A stretch of 64,000 bases of DNA from Pseudomonas sp. CC120222-01a (GTDB lineage Bacteria; Pseudomonadota; Gammaproteobacteria; Pseudomonadales; Pseudomonadaceae). This document shows, in pieces, positions 55,277-64,000 of this stretch. Positions within the stretch are counted from its first letter, which is position 1. Every line of letters starts with the position of its first letter. The translations under genes and the position numbers were made by a program. The notes beneath the pieces are model-generated. The model was given only the letters and a program-made list of their open reading frames with translations. It made no database searches and was not told the DNA's origin. The stretch spans positions 62,001 through 126,000 of the forward strand of contig NZ_QEQQ01000011.1 in NCBI RefSeq assembly GCF_003097235.1. Direction: 5' to 3'.

Positions 55277-55301
55277 AAAACCCCGCCCAAGGGCGGGGTT
55301 T
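55277..55301 (-). terminator. Rho-independent terminator after the DUF1289 gene
   Basis: AACCCCGCCC-TT-GGGCGGGGTTTT on the minus strand, a GC-rich 10-bp stem with a T-run, 58 bp beyond the DUF1289 stop and upstream of rnk. Confidence 0.88.
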
Positions 55302-55358
55302 GTGAATGCTTTTGCGTCACCGACGCACAACCCGACACTACCACAGCCGGGCAAATAC

Positions 55359-55571
55359 TCAAGCCCGTGCGCGCAGGGCCTCGGCTTCGCGGCAGATCTG
55401 CCGACGCCGTTCGTCGTCAGCCGAGCGCCATTCGCGAATGTGCTCGACGTGCCGGTGGCAGCCGGTACACACGCGCTGCTCATCCAGCCGGCAAACACTG
55501 ATGCACGGCGACTTCACCGCCGGGCTGACGTTGCTGTACAGCGGCTTGGGTGGCCGCGGCTGGCTGGTCAT
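55359..55571 (-). CDS. DUF1289 small cysteine-rich protein
   Basis: 70 residues. The DUF1289 pattern SPCISVCRLDEQRVCTGCHRHVEHIREW carries four cysteines, probably a metal or Fe-S site. It starts one base after the cyaY stop, so the two are co-transcribed. The function is unknown; the link to CyaY suggests iron handling. Confidence 0.85.
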   Translation of the reverse strand: MTSQPRPPKPLYSNVSPAVKSPCISVCRLDEQRVCTGCHRHVEHIREWRSADDERRRQICREAEALRARA

Positions 55572-55572
55572 G

Positions 55573-55905
55573 TCAGATCTCGTCGAAGTCCAGCTTCTCG
55601 CCGGCCCGCTCCCAGACGATACGCTCGAGCATTTCGTTCAGCAGCTCTTCGCTCTTCTCGCACACCCACTTGCCGCTTTCTTCGTCGTAGTCGAAGTGGA
55701 AGCCGCCGGACCGGTCGGCCAGCCACAGCTGGCGCAACGGCTCCTGGCGGCTGAAGATCAGCTGGGCGCCGCCTTCGAACTTGACGGTCAGCACGCCGCC
55801 GGAATTTTCCATGTCCAGGTCCAGGCCGCTCTCGTCGAACAGGTCTTCCAGGGCCTGTTGGGTCGCGTCGACCAGATCATGGAAACGCGCTTCGCTCAAA
55901 CTCAT
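55573..55905 (-). CDS. cyaY: Iron-sulfur assembly protein CyaY (bacterial frataxin)
   Basis: 110 residues. Frataxin binds iron and regulates cysteine desulfurase in Fe-S cluster assembly. It has the acidic first helix (MSLSEARFHDLVDATQQALEDLFDESGLDLDME) and the beta-sheet landmarks GGVLTVKF, LIFSRQEPLRQLWLADRSGGFHF. The ATG at 55905 has GAGG upstream; the longer open frame is not needed. Confidence 0.93.
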   Translation of the reverse strand: MSLSEARFHDLVDATQQALEDLFDESGLDLDMENSGGVLTVKFEGGAQLIFSRQEPLRQLWLADRSGGFHFDYDEESGKWVCEKSEELLNEMLERIVWERAGEKLDFDEI

Positions 55906-56124
55906 TGCAGGAACCTCGAAATTGGCTGCTTTACGGGCAAGCCGGGCAAGATACGGGCGCCGGGCCATGAATGCAAAGGTTTAGCCGCTCTCGGCACTGG
56001 TCCCATTACCGGTGGCGAGAACCCCTAAGCATAGCCCGCCCGACGGACCGGCTCTTGCATAGGCAATCCGCCGGTCGCTCGGTATACTCGGGCGCAATAC
56101 TGCATATTTCAAAGGATTTCACCC

Positions 56125-56328
56125 ATGAAGCGCCTGATTTCCTCGCTCGCGGCGCTGGTCGCGGTTGCCTGCCTCGTTTCGGCCTGCGGTCAGAAGGGCC
56201 CCCTGTACCTGCCAGAAGACGGCAAGGACGGCAAAGGCCCGAAAAAGACGCACCAGCACCAGCACGCTCCAGCGGTCCAGCCGCAAGAAGAGCAGCCAAT
56301 CCAGCCCGAGCAGACGCCAGAGCAGTAA
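56125..56328 (+). CDS. lppL: Small outer-membrane lipoprotein LppL
   Basis: 67 residues. A lipoprotein signal ends in [14 protein letters not shown], with the lipidated cysteine at residue 21. The mature part is short, hydrophilic and rich in Lys, Gln and Pro. It matches the LptM/YifL-like lipoprotein that stands before lysA in pseudomonads. It is the first gene of lppL-lysA-dapF-DUF484-xerC-HAD, 9 bp before lysA. Confidence 0.9.
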   Translation: MKRLISSLAALVAVACLVSACGQKGPLYLPEDGKDGKGPKKTHQHQHAPAVQPQEEQPIQPEQTPEQ

Positions 56329-56337
56329 GGAATTCAG

Positions 56338-57585
56338 ATGAACGCTTTCAACTACCGCGACGGTGAACTGTTCGCGGAAGGCGTGGCCCTGTCGGCCATC
56401 GCCGAACGTTTCGGCACCCCGACCTACGTGTACTCGCGCGCTCACATCGAAGCCCAGTACCGCAGCTACACCGATGCCCTGCAAGGCACCGAGCACCTGG
56501 TCTGCTTCGCCGTCAAGGCTAACTCCAACCTCGGCGTGCTGAACGTCCTTGCGCGCCTGGGTGCGGGCTTCGACATCGTTTCCGGCGGTGAGCTGGAGCG
56601 CGTGCTGGCCGCTGGCGGGCGTGCTGATCGCGTGGTGTTCTCCGGCGTCGGCAAGACCCGCGAAGACATGCGCCGCGCCCTGGAAGTCGGTGTGCACTGC
56701 TTCAACGTCGAATCCACCGACGAGCTCGAGCGCCTGCAAGTGGTGGCCGCCGAGATGGGCAAGGTTGCGCCGATCTCGCTGCGTGTGAACCCGGACGTCG
56801 ATGCCGGCACCCACCCGTACATCTCCACCGGCCTCAAAGAGAACAAGTTCGGCATCGCCATCGCCGACGCCGAAGCCATCTACGTGCGCGCCGCACAGCT
56901 GCCGAACCTGGACGTGGTCGGTGTCGACTGCCACATCGGCTCGCAGCTGACCACCGTCGACCCGTTCCTCGATGCCCTCGACCGCCTGCTGGCCCTGGTC
57001 GATCGCCTGGCCGAGTGCGGCATCCACCTGCGCCACCTGGACCTGGGCGGCGGCGTTGGCGTGCGCTATCGCGACGAAGAGCCGCCACTGGTGGCCGACT
57101 ACATCAAGGCCATCCGCGAGCGCGTCGGCACCCGTGACCTGGCCCTGGTGTTCGAGCCTGGCCGCTACATCGTGGCCAACGCCGGCGCCCTGCTGACCCG
57201 CGTGGAGTACCTCAAGCACACCGAACACAAGGACTTCGCCATCATCGACGCGGCGATGAACGACCTGATCCGCCCGGCCCTGTACCAGGCCTGGATGGGT
57301 GTCAGCGCGGTCACGCCACGTGCCGGCGAAGGCCGTGCCTACGACCTGGTCGGCCCGATCTGCGAAACCGGCGACTTCCTCGCCAAGGACCGCGTGCTGA
57401 ACCTGGCCGAAGGTGACCTGCTGGCCGTGCAGTCGGCGGGTGCCTATGGTTTCGTCATGAGTTCGAACTACAACACCCGTGGCCGTTGCGCGGAAATCCT
57501 GGTCGACGGCGACCAGGCTTTCGAAGTCCGCCGCCGCGAGACCATCGCCGAACTGTACGCTGGCGAAAGCCTGCTGCCGGAGTGA
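56338..57585 (+). CDS. lysA: Diaminopimelate decarboxylase LysA
   Basis: 415 residues, PLP enzyme of the last lysine step. The PLP lysine is in [13 protein letters not shown], followed by [20 protein letters not shown], the phosphate-binding LGGGVGVRY, and the partner-site [12 protein letters not shown] precedes the ATG. It is co-transcribed with dapF, the enzyme giving its substrate. Confidence 0.96.
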   Translation: MNAFNYRDGELFAEGVALSAIAERFGTPTYVYSRAHIEAQYRSYTDALQGTEHLVCFAVKANSNLGVLNVLARLGAGFDIVSGGELERVLAAGGRADRVVFSGVGKTREDMRRALEVGVHCFNVESTDELERLQVVAAEMGKVAPISLRVNPDVDAGTHPYISTGLKENKFGIAIADAEAIYVRAAQLPNLDVVGVDCHIGSQLTTVDPFLDALDRLLALVDRLAECGIHLRHLDLGGGVGVRYRDEEPPLVADYIKAIRERVGTRDLALVFEPGRYIVANAGALLTRVEYLKHTEHKDFAIIDAAMNDLIRPALYQAWMGVSAVTPRAGEGRAYDLVGPICETGDFLAKDRVLNLAEGDLLAVQSAGAYGFVMSSNYNTRGRCAEILVDGDQAFEVRRRETIAELYAGESLLPE

Positions 57586-57589
57586 GCCC

Positions 57590-58420
57590 ATGCTGCTGCG
57601 CTTTACCAAGATGCATGGGCTGGGCAACGACTTCATGGTCCTCGACCTGGTCAGCCAGCACGCGCACATCCAGCCCAAGCACGCCAAGCAATGGGGCGAC
57701 CGCCACACCGGCATCGGCTTCGACCAGCTGCTGATCGTCGAGGCGCCGAGCAACCCGGAAGTGGACTTCCGCTACCGGATCTTCAACGCCGACGGCTCCG
57801 AGGTCGAGCAATGCGGCAATGGTGCGCGCTGCTTCGCCCGCTTCGTGCTGGACAAGCGCCTGACCGCGAAGAAGCGCATCCGCGTGGAAACCAAGGGCGG
57901 CATCATCGAGCTGGACGTGCAAAACGACGGCCAGGTGTGTGTCGACATGGGCCCGCCGCGCTTCGTCCCGGCAGACATCCCGTTCATTGCCGACGAACAG
58001 GCGTTGAACTACCCGCTGGAGGTCGACGGCCAGGTGCATTCGATTGCCGCCGTGTCCATGGGCAACCCGCACGCCGTACTGCGCGTCGATGATGTGCACA
58101 CCGCGCCGGTCCATGAACTGGGCCCGAAAATCGAAAACCACCCGCGCTTCCCGCAGCGGGTGAATGCCGGTTTCCTCCAGGTCATCGATCGCCATCGCGC
58201 CAACCTGCGTGTATGGGAACGTGGCGCCGGCGAGACCCAGGCCTGTGGCACCGGCGCCTGCGCCGCGGCCGTGGCCGCCATCAGCCAGGGCTGGATGGAC
58301 TCCCCGGTGACCCTCGACCTGCCGGGTGGCCGCCTGAACATCGAATGGGCCGGCCCCGGCAAGCCCGTGTTGATGACCGGCCCAGCCGTACGCGTCTTCG
58401 AAGGACAGGTTCGTCTCTAA
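57590..58420 (+). CDS. dapF: Diaminopimelate epimerase DapF
   Basis: 276 residues. It converts LL- to meso-diaminopimelate by two cysteines acting as acid and base: C in [10 protein letters not shown] and C in [22 protein letters not shown] at the start and SMGNPHAVL are present. The gene begins four bases after the lysA stop. Confidence 0.96.
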   Translation: MLLRFTKMHGLGNDFMVLDLVSQHAHIQPKHAKQWGDRHTGIGFDQLLIVEAPSNPEVDFRYRIFNADGSEVEQCGNGARCFARFVLDKRLTAKKRIRVETKGGIIELDVQNDGQVCVDMGPPRFVPADIPFIADEQALNYPLEVDGQVHSIAAVSMGNPHAVLRVDDVHTAPVHELGPKIENHPRFPQRVNAGFLQVIDRHRANLRVWERGAGETQACGTGACAAAVAAISQGWMDSPVTLDLPGGRLNIEWAGPGKPVLMTGPAVRVFEGQVRL

Positions 58421-58433
58421 GCGAGTAACCGCC

Positions 58434-59138
58434 ATGACCGATCAGCCAGTACCCCAGCAGCCCGATGAGCTCGATGCCGAAGCGGTGGTCGCCTACCTGC
58501 GCGCCCACCCCACCTTCTTCGCCGAGCACGACGAGTTGCTGATCGAGCAACGCATCCCCCACCAGCGCGGCGACAGCGTGTCGCTGGTGGAGCGCCAGCT
58601 CAAGCTGCTGCGCGACCGCAACATCGAGATGCGCCATCGCCTGTCGCAACTGATGGACGTGGCCCGTGACAACGACCGGCTGTTCGACAAGACCCGCCGG
58701 CTGATCCTCGACCTGCTCGATGCCGGCAGCCTGGAAGAAGTGGTGATGGCCGTCGAGGACAGCCTGCGCCAGGAGTTCCAGGTGCCGTTCGTCAGCCTGA
58801 TCCTGTTCGGCGACAACGCAGCACCCGTCGGCCGCTGGGTCAGCAATGCCGAAGCCCAGCAAGCCATCGGTGGCCTGCTCGGCGGCGGCAAGACGGTCAG
58901 CGGCAACCTGCGCGAGCACGAATTGGCCTTCCTGTTCGGCAAGGAGCAGCAGCAGGAAGTCGGCTCCAGTGCGGTTGCCGCCCTCGAATACCAGGGGCTG
59001 CATGGCGTGCTGGCAATCGGCAGCCGCGACCCGCAGCACTACAAGAGCAGCGTCGGCACCTTGTTCCTCGGCTATATCGCCGAAGTGCTCGGCCGCGTGG
59101 TGCCACGCGTGACCCAGACCCTGCGTTCGGTGCGCTGA
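58434..59138 (+). CDS. DUF484 family protein
   Basis: 234 residues. The N-terminal helices ([48 protein letters not shown]) lead into a coiled coil and a GAF-like domain. DUF484 proteins lie conservedly between dapF and xerC; their function is unknown. Its stop overlaps the xerC start by one base (TGATG). Confidence 0.9.
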   Translation: MTDQPVPQQPDELDAEAVVAYLRAHPTFFAEHDELLIEQRIPHQRGDSVSLVERQLKLLRDRNIEMRHRLSQLMDVARDNDRLFDKTRRLILDLLDAGSLEEVVMAVEDSLRQEFQVPFVSLILFGDNAAPVGRWVSNAEAQQAIGGLLGGGKTVSGNLREHELAFLFGKEQQQEVGSSAVAALEYQGLHGVLAIGSRDPQHYKSSVGTLFLGYIAEVLGRVVPRVTQTLRSVR

Positions 59139-60037
59139 TGGAACGCCAGCTGGAGGCTTATTGCGCACACCTGCGCAACGAGCGCCAGCTGTCGGAACAC
59201 ACCCTGCTGGCCTACCGCCGTGACCTCGACAAGGTCATCGAATACTGCAACAGCCAGGGCATCGCCGGCTGGGGCGCGCTGCAGATCCAGCAACTGCGCC
59301 AACTGGTCGCCCGCCAGCACCACCAGGGGCAGTCCTCGCGCAGCCTGGCGCGGTTGCTGTCGGCGGTGCGCGGCCTGTACCGTTACCTCAACCGCGAAGG
59401 CCTGTGCCAGCACGACCCGGCCAGCGGCCTGAGCGCGCCCAAGGGCGAACGTCGGCTGCCCAAGGTGCTGGACACCGACCGCGCCCTGCAGCTGCTCGAT
59501 GGCGGCGTCGACGACGACTTCATCGCCCGCCGCGACCAGGCCATCCTCGAACTCTTCTATTCCTCCGGCTTGCGCCTGTCCGAGCTGAACAATCTCGACC
59601 TCGAGCAGCTCGACCTGGCCGCTGGCCTGGTGCAAGTACTCGGCAAAGGCAGCAAGACCCGCGTGCTACCGGTTGGCCGCAAGGCCCGTGAGGCCCTGCA
59701 GGCCTGGTTCAAGCTGCGCGGCATCGGCGGCCCGCGTGACAGCGCGGTGTTCATCACCCGCCAAGGCAATCGCATGAGCCCGCGAGCCATCCAGCTGCGG
59801 GTCAAGGCCGCCGGCGAGCGCGAGCTGGGCCAGCACCTGCACCCGCACATGCTTCGCCATTCCTTCGCCAGCCATGTGCTGGAATCGTCCCAGGACCTGC
59901 GCGCGGTGCAGGAAATGCTCGGCCACGCCGACATCAGCACCACGCAGATCTACACCCACCTGGACTTCCAGCACCTGGCCGCGGTGTACGACAGCGCCCA
60001 CCCTCGGGCCAAACGCAGCAAAGGCACAGACTCATGA
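59138..60037 (+). CDS. xerC: Tyrosine recombinase XerC
   Basis: 299 residues. It resolves chromosome dimers at dif with XerD. An N-terminal core-binding domain (about 1-85) is followed by the catalytic domain with the R-K-H-x-x-R-H-Y set: [45 protein letters not shown]. It overlaps the HAD gene by 4 bp (ATGA). The operon position after dapF-DUF484 is classical. Confidence 0.95.
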   Translation: MERQLEAYCAHLRNERQLSEHTLLAYRRDLDKVIEYCNSQGIAGWGALQIQQLRQLVARQHHQGQSSRSLARLLSAVRGLYRYLNREGLCQHDPASGLSAPKGERRLPKVLDTDRALQLLDGGVDDDFIARRDQAILELFYSSGLRLSELNNLDLEQLDLAAGLVQVLGKGSKTRVLPVGRKAREALQAWFKLRGIGGPRDSAVFITRQGNRMSPRAIQLRVKAAGERELGQHLHPHMLRHSFASHVLESSQDLRAVQEMLGHADISTTQIYTHLDFQHLAAVYDSAHPRAKRSKGTDS

Positions 60038-60729
60038 GCATCAAGCTGATCACCTTCGACCTCGACGACACCCTGTGGGACACCGCGCCCGTGATTGCCA
60101 GCGCCGAGGTCGTGCTGCGCGACTGGCTCGAAGCCAACGCCCCGATCCTTGGTGGCGTGCCGGTGGAACATCTGTTCGCCATTCGCGAACGCCTGGTGCA
60201 GGCTGAGCCAGGCCTCAAACACCGCATCAGCGCCCTGCGTCGGCGTGTGCTGTTCCACGCGCTGGAGGAAGTCGGCTACAGCGAAAAGCAGGCGCAGGAA
60301 CTGGCCAACGAGGGCTTTGAAGTGTTCCTGCATGCCCGCCACCAGGTCGAAGTGTTCCCTGAAGTGCAGCCGGTGCTGGAGATCCTGCGCCATCACTACA
60401 CCTTGGGTGTGGTCACCAATGGCAACGCCGATATACGCCGCCTGGGGCTGGCGGATTACTTCCGCTTTGCCCTGTGCGCGGAGGACCTGGGCATCGGCAA
60501 GCCGGACCCGGCACCGTTCATGGAAGCCCTCAAGCGTGGCGAGGCTGAAGCCAGTGCAGCGGTGCATATTGGTGATCACCCGGGCGACGACATCGCCGGG
60601 GCCCAGCGCGCCGGTTTGCGTGCGGTGTGGTTCAACCCGCAGGGCAAGGCCTGGGCCGGTGATCAGGCGCCGGATGCAGAGATCCAGCGGCTGTCCCAGT
60701 TGCCTGATGTCCTGGCGCGCTGGCGCTGA
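60034..60729 (+). CDS. HAD-family hydrolase
   Basis: 231 residues. The HAD catalytic motif is [12 protein letters not shown] (nucleophile Asp and acid Asp), motif [11 protein letters not shown], and motif [15 protein letters not shown] with [18 protein letters not shown] helical cap domain sits at about 20-90. It resembles YigB-type phosphatases (FMN, pyrimidine or sugar phosphates) found after xerC. The substrate is not certain. Confidence 0.88.
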   Translation: MSIKLITFDLDDTLWDTAPVIASAEVVLRDWLEANAPILGGVPVEHLFAIRERLVQAEPGLKHRISALRRRVLFHALEEVGYSEKQAQELANEGFEVFLHARHQVEVFPEVQPVLEILRHHYTLGVVTNGNADIRRLGLADYFRFALCAEDLGIGKPDPAPFMEALKRGEAEASAAVHIGDHPGDDIAGAQRAGLRAVWFNPQGKAWAGDQAPDAEIQRLSQLPDVLARWR

Positions 60730-60731
60730 CA

Positions 60732-60840
60732 GGGGCCGCTTCGCGGCCCATTCGCGGGCATGCCCGCTCCCACAGAGACCGCACAGGTCCTGAGGTCCAT
60801 GGTGAACCTGTGGGAGCGGGCATGCCCGCGAAGAGGCCGG
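60732..60840. repeat. REP/BIME palindrome, type B
   Basis: Left arm GGGGCCGCTTCGCGGCCCATTCGCGGGCATGCCCGCTCCCACAG, right arm CTGTGGGAGCGGGCATGCCCGCGAAGAGGCCGG, ~30-base centre. It lies after the HAD gene and before the terminator. Confidence 0.85.
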
Positions 60841-60866
60841 CACAGGCAAGCCAAACCTCACAGACA

Positions 60867-60899
60867 CAAAAAAGCCCGCAGCGACGGCGGGCTCTTTTG
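60867..60899. terminator. Bidirectional terminator between HAD and sutA genes
   Basis: Stem AGCCCGC/GCGGGCT with a 7-base loop, A-run on one side and TTTT on the other. It fits the ends of both convergent transcripts. Confidence 0.85.
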
Positions 60900-60910
60900 T
60901 ATTCAGCCAC

Positions 60911-61240
60911 TTAAATAGGGCGGCTGCCGTACTTGTTGTCCGGCTTCTTGGGCGGGTCGGCGACCACGTTGGCCTCGACTTCCTGCACCTTGCCACCGCG
61001 CGAAAGGAATTCTTCCATCGCCTTGGCCAGGGCATCACGCTCCTTCTGCTTGGCTTCCATGCTCGGCATCTCGTCTACCGAGACAGCGGCCTTGGATTTG
61101 CCCTTGGCAGTCGGTGCCGGGCTGCTGTCGTCATCGCCAGCATCTTCAGCGCCATCGTCAGCCGCCGCTTCGAGGCCTTCATCAGCCTCGTCTTCGTCGC
61201 CTACTTCGAGGTCATCATTTTCCAGATCGTCGTCGCTCAT
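60911..61240 (-). CDS. sutA: SutA, RNA-polymerase-binding regulator of slow growth
   Basis: 109 residues. The first ~45 are extremely acidic and unstructured, the centre is a helix (MEAKQKERDALAKAMEEFLSRGGKVQEVE), and the end PPKKPDNKYGSRPI is the conserved tail. P. aeruginosa SutA has this layout and binds RNA polymerase to promote transcription in slow-growing cells; it lies next to amtB there as here. GAGG precedes the ATG. Confidence 0.9.
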   Translation of the reverse strand: MSDDDLENDDLEVGDEDEADEGLEAAADDGAEDAGDDDSSPAPTAKGKSKAAVSVDEMPSMEAKQKERDALAKAMEEFLSRGGKVQEVEANVVADPPKKPDNKYGSRPI

Positions 61241-61668
61241 GTTCTACCTCATGACTTGCGAAAAGCAGGTTAGTTATAGACCAGTGCAGCCGTAGACCGG
61301 CAGCCACCAGTGAAAATTCAACTGGCCGTGGGTTAGGCCACTGCCCTTGGGTCGGCGCTCCTGATGGGAGGCGGTACCCAGCAGGCCCTGCTCCTGGCAG
61401 GACCTGACAAATCCTTGAACCCTGCTGGCCACACGCTACTGGCAAGCCTAGCAAAGGCTGGTAAAGCGTGCGGACTACTCGTCAAACACCCTTTGGCGCG
61501 CATTCTAGCGCGCCCGTGGAAAAAGCAAAGCACCATAAACACCCCAATACTTGTAAGTTTTTGGCCTACGTCGCGAACGTGAGTGATAAACCGTTTGCAC
61601 TGCGGGAAATGGCAAAAAACAGGCAAAAAAATGCCCGGCGAACCGGGCAAGTTTTTCCAGCGTCGCGG
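61241..61668. other. Gene-free region between sutA and amtB
   Basis: 428 bp. A TATAAC box on the minus strand (61273-61278) ~33 bp before the sutA ATG is a likely -10. The amtB terminator occupies 61625-61656. The remaining ~330 bp show no credible gene; a small RNA cannot be excluded. Confidence 0.55.
61625..61656 (-). terminator. Rho-independent terminator of glnK-amtB
   Basis: On the minus strand TTGCCCGG-TTCG-CCGGGCA followed by TTTTTTT, 13 bp beyond the amtB stop. Confidence 0.92.
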
Positions 61669-63003
61669 TTACAGGTTGTAGCCGCGTTCGTTGTGTTGAG
61701 CCAGGTCGAGGCCGACCGACTCTTCTTCTTCGTTGACCCGCAGGCCCATCACCACATCCAGCACCTTGAGGATCACGTAGGTGACGATGGCGGTGTAGAC
61801 CACGGTGAAGATCACGCCCTTGGCCTGAACCCAGACCTGGGCACCGATGTCGGTGACTGCGCCGAAGCCGCCCAGGGCCGGTGCCGCGAACACGCCGGTG
61901 AGGATGGCACCGATGATGCCGCCGACGCCGTGCACGCCGAAGGCGTCGAGGGAGTCGTCATAACCCAGCTTGCGCTTGAGGGTAGTGGCGCAGAAGTAGC
62001 AGATCACGCCCGAGGCCAGGCCGATCACCAGGGCGCCCATCGGCCCCACGGTACCGGCAGCCGGGGTAATGGCGACCAGGCCGGCGACCACGCCCGAGGC
62101 GATGCCCAGGGCACTTGGCTTGCCGTGGAAGATCCACTCGGCGAACATCCAGCCCAGCGCCGCGGCGGCGGTGGCGATCTGGGTCACCAGCATGGCCATG
62201 CCCGCAGTGCCGTTGGCGGCGGCGGCGGAACCGGCGTTGAAGCCGAACCAGCCGATCCACAGCATGGCCGCGCCCATCAGGGTGTAGCCCAGGTTGTGCG
62301 GGGCCATCGGGGTGGTCGGGTAGCCTTTGCGCTTGCCCATGACCAGGCAGCAGACCAGGCCCGCGATACCGGCGTTGATGTGCACCACGGTGCCGCCCGC
62401 GAAGTCGAGCACGCCCCAGTCCCACAGCAGCGCGCCGTCACCGCTCCAGACCATATGCGCGATCGGTGCGTAGACCAGGGTGAACCAGATGCCCATGAAC
62501 ACCAGCATCGCCGAGAACTTCATGCGTTCGGCAAAGGCACCGACGATCAGCGCCGGGGTGATGATGGCGAACGTCATCTGGAAGGTGATGAACACCGCTT
62601 CAGGGAACAGCGCGGTGGCCGAAGTCAGGTTGGCCGGAGTAACGCCGCTCAGGAACGCCTTGGAGAACCCGCCGACGAAGGAATTGAAGTTGAGCACGCC
62701 CTTTTCCATACCGGTGGTATCGAAGGCCATGCTGTAGCCGTAGATGACCCAGAGAATGCTGATCAGGCCGGTGATGGCGAAGCACTGCATCATCACCGAC
62801 AGCACGTTCTTGGAACGCACCATGCCGCCGTAGAACAGGGCCAGGCCCGGAATGGTCATGAACAGCACCAGCGCTGTCGAGGTGAGCATCCAGGCGGTGT
62901 CGCCGGAGTTCAGCGCTGGGGCAGCTGCTTCCTCTGCCAGGGCAAGCCCGGGCATTACGAGGGACAATAGGGCTCCTAGCCCTGCGATCTTACGCAGAGT
63001 CAT
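61669..63003 (-). CDS. amtB: Ammonium transporter AmtB
   Basis: 444 residues with a cleaved signal peptide (ALLSLVMPGLALAEEA) and eleven membrane segments. Family marks are MTIPGLALFYGGMVRSKNVLSVMMQ and DFAGGTVVHINAGIAGLVCCLVMG, with the two pore histidines in VHINAG and further on FGVHGVGGIIGAI. It lies 47 bp after glnK, whose product plugs the pore when ammonium is plentiful. Confidence 0.95.
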   Translation of the reverse strand: MTLRKIAGLGALLSLVMPGLALAEEAAAPALNSGDTAWMLTSTALVLFMTIPGLALFYGGMVRSKNVLSVMMQCFAITGLISILWVIYGYSMAFDTTGMEKGVLNFNSFVGGFSKAFLSGVTPANLTSATALFPEAVFITFQMTFAIITPALIVGAFAERMKFSAMLVFMGIWFTLVYAPIAHMVWSGDGALLWDWGVLDFAGGTVVHINAGIAGLVCCLVMGKRKGYPTTPMAPHNLGYTLMGAAMLWIGWFGFNAGSAAAANGTAGMAMLVTQIATAAAALGWMFAEWIFHGKPSALGIASGVVAGLVAITPAAGTVGPMGALVIGLASGVICYFCATTLKRKLGYDDSLDAFGVHGVGGIIGAILTGVFAAPALGGFGAVTDIGAQVWVQAKGVIFTVVYTAIVTYVILKVLDVVMGLRVNEEEESVGLDLAQHNERGYNL

Positions 63004-63050
63004 GTTGTTTTCTCCTGGGGCGTTGGGTTTGGTGAGGCTTTTTTCGGCGC

Positions 63051-63593
<543 letters not shown>

Positions 63594-63638
63594 TTATGTG
63601 AATCAGTCAGGATTGGCCAGTCGCCAGCATGGCAAACA

Positions 63639-63655
63639 TGCACAACTTCGGTGCA
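63639..63655. promoter_or_regulatory. NtrC-type enhancer site of glnK
   Basis: TGCACAACTTCGGTGCA, 17 bp, matches TGCACCA-N3-TGGTGCA in nearly all conserved bases. Its centre is ~108 bp upstream of the predicted sigma-54 start, the classical enhancer distance. Confidence 0.65.
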
Positions 63656-63693
63656 GGCAGGCCCGGGGAGTTGCTCAAAAAGCGTGCAATGGC

Positions 63694-63710
63694 CGCAGGT
63701 CAATGGTGCA
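63694..63710. promoter_or_regulatory. Second, weaker NtrC-type site
   Basis: CGCAGGTCAATGGTGCA has one perfect half site (TGGTGCA) and a poor partner. It lies ~55 bp further upstream than the better site, as common for paired NtrC enhancers. Confidence 0.4.
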
Positions 63711-63765
63711 GGTTTGCCCCGTGCTACACTGCGGGCCATTTCTCAGTATCAATGGACAGCCGCCC

Positions 63766-64000
63766 ATGCTCGCGCCCAAAGCCCTTCTCGACGCCCTGAG
63801 CGACCAGGCCTCGCGCCTGTTCAGCAGCGATACCGCCCAGCCCCGCGCGGAACTGGAAAGCCAGTTCAAGGTGTTGATGCAAGGCGCCTTCAGCAAACTG
63901 GACCTGGTCAGCCGTGAAGAATTCGACAGCCAGATGGTCGTGCTGGCGCGCACCCGTGCCCGCCTCGAGGCCCTGGAGAAGCAGGTCGCCGAGCTGGAAG
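63766..64000 (+). CDS. UbiK/BMFP (YqiC)-family accessory factor, 3' end beyond the window
   Basis: The first 78 residues are visible: MLAPKALLDALSDQASRLF...ELESQFKVLMQGAFSKLDLVSREEFDSQMVVLARTRARLEALEKQVAELE. A helix followed by a C-terminal coiled coil is the pattern of UbiK, an accessory factor of aerobic ubiquinone synthesis, usually ~85-100 residues. Only its last residues are missing. Confidence 0.85.
   Translation, partial: MLAPKALLDALSDQASRLFSSDTAQPRAELESQFKVLMQGAFSKLDLVSREEFDSQMVVLARTRARLEALEKQVAELE

Overview
The window is a stretch of a high-GC Pseudomonas chromosome, most probably of the P. putida group. The evidence is gene content and order (gabD-gabT, the ats/sft sulfate-ester genes, argH next to algR-hemCDXY, cyaA-rnk, lysA-dapF-xerC, sutA next to amtB-glnK), the AlgP/AlgQ/AlgR set, and many putida-type REP palindromes between genes. 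A predicted AtsK has its ligands at exactly the published numbering of the P. putida S-313 enzyme.

Layout. 1-7.3 kb: the end of a metN-metI methionine importer, a membrane PAS-GGDEF-EAL protein, a fatty-acid desaturase, a PAS-GGDEF cyclase and an HDOD protein with a degenerate receiver. 7.4-10.4 kb: gabD-gabT, the GABA to succinate route. 10.6-20.7 kb: a sulfate-ester scavenging locus with arylsulfate sulfotransferase (astA), TonB receptor (sftP), LysR regulator (sftR), Fe(II)/2-oxoglutarate alkylsulfatase (atsK), binding protein (atsR), fused permease (atsB) and ATPase (atsC). 20.6-22.8 kb: a large predicted ADP-ribosyltransferase toxin with a dermonecrotic-toxin-like body. 22.9-27.0 kb: a GntR-controlled set encoding an AprA-like flavoprotein, an AprB-like double [4Fe-4S] ferredoxin, a HEAT-repeat protein and a DUF971 protein.

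27.2-32.8 kb is the most accessory part. It holds tRNA-Arg(CCG) followed by AT-richer genes: a KptA-type RNA 2'-phosphotransferase, an immunity-like/toxin pair, then a secreted M20 peptidase and an orphan protein with a possible nuclease end. 32.8-43.4 kb returns to core genes (CBS protein, YbaK-like deacylase, NfeD plus slipin, LysE exporter, ABC-F ATPase, AlgP, FKBP isomerase, AlgQ, DsbB). 43.6-48.6 kb is hemY-hemX-hemD-hemC-algR on the minus strand, with no algZ/fimS sensor beside algR. 48.9-64 kb holds argH, a GST, cyaA, rnk, cyaY, lppL-lysA-dapF-DUF484-xerC-HAD, sutA, amtB, glnK and the start of a ubiK-like gene.

The sulfur genes work together. SftP admits sulfate esters through the outer membrane, AtsR-AtsB-AtsC imports them, AtsK and AstA release or transfer the sulfur group, and SftR probably switches the set on. 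The adjacent AprAB-like set may handle a further sulfur compound, but its substrate cannot be read from the sequence. glnK-amtB has a convincing sigma-54 promoter with an upstream NtrC-type site. The candidates for undescribed biology are the ADP-ribosyltransferase toxin, the AprAB-like set with its palindromic operator, and the toxin/KptA island behind tRNA-Arg.
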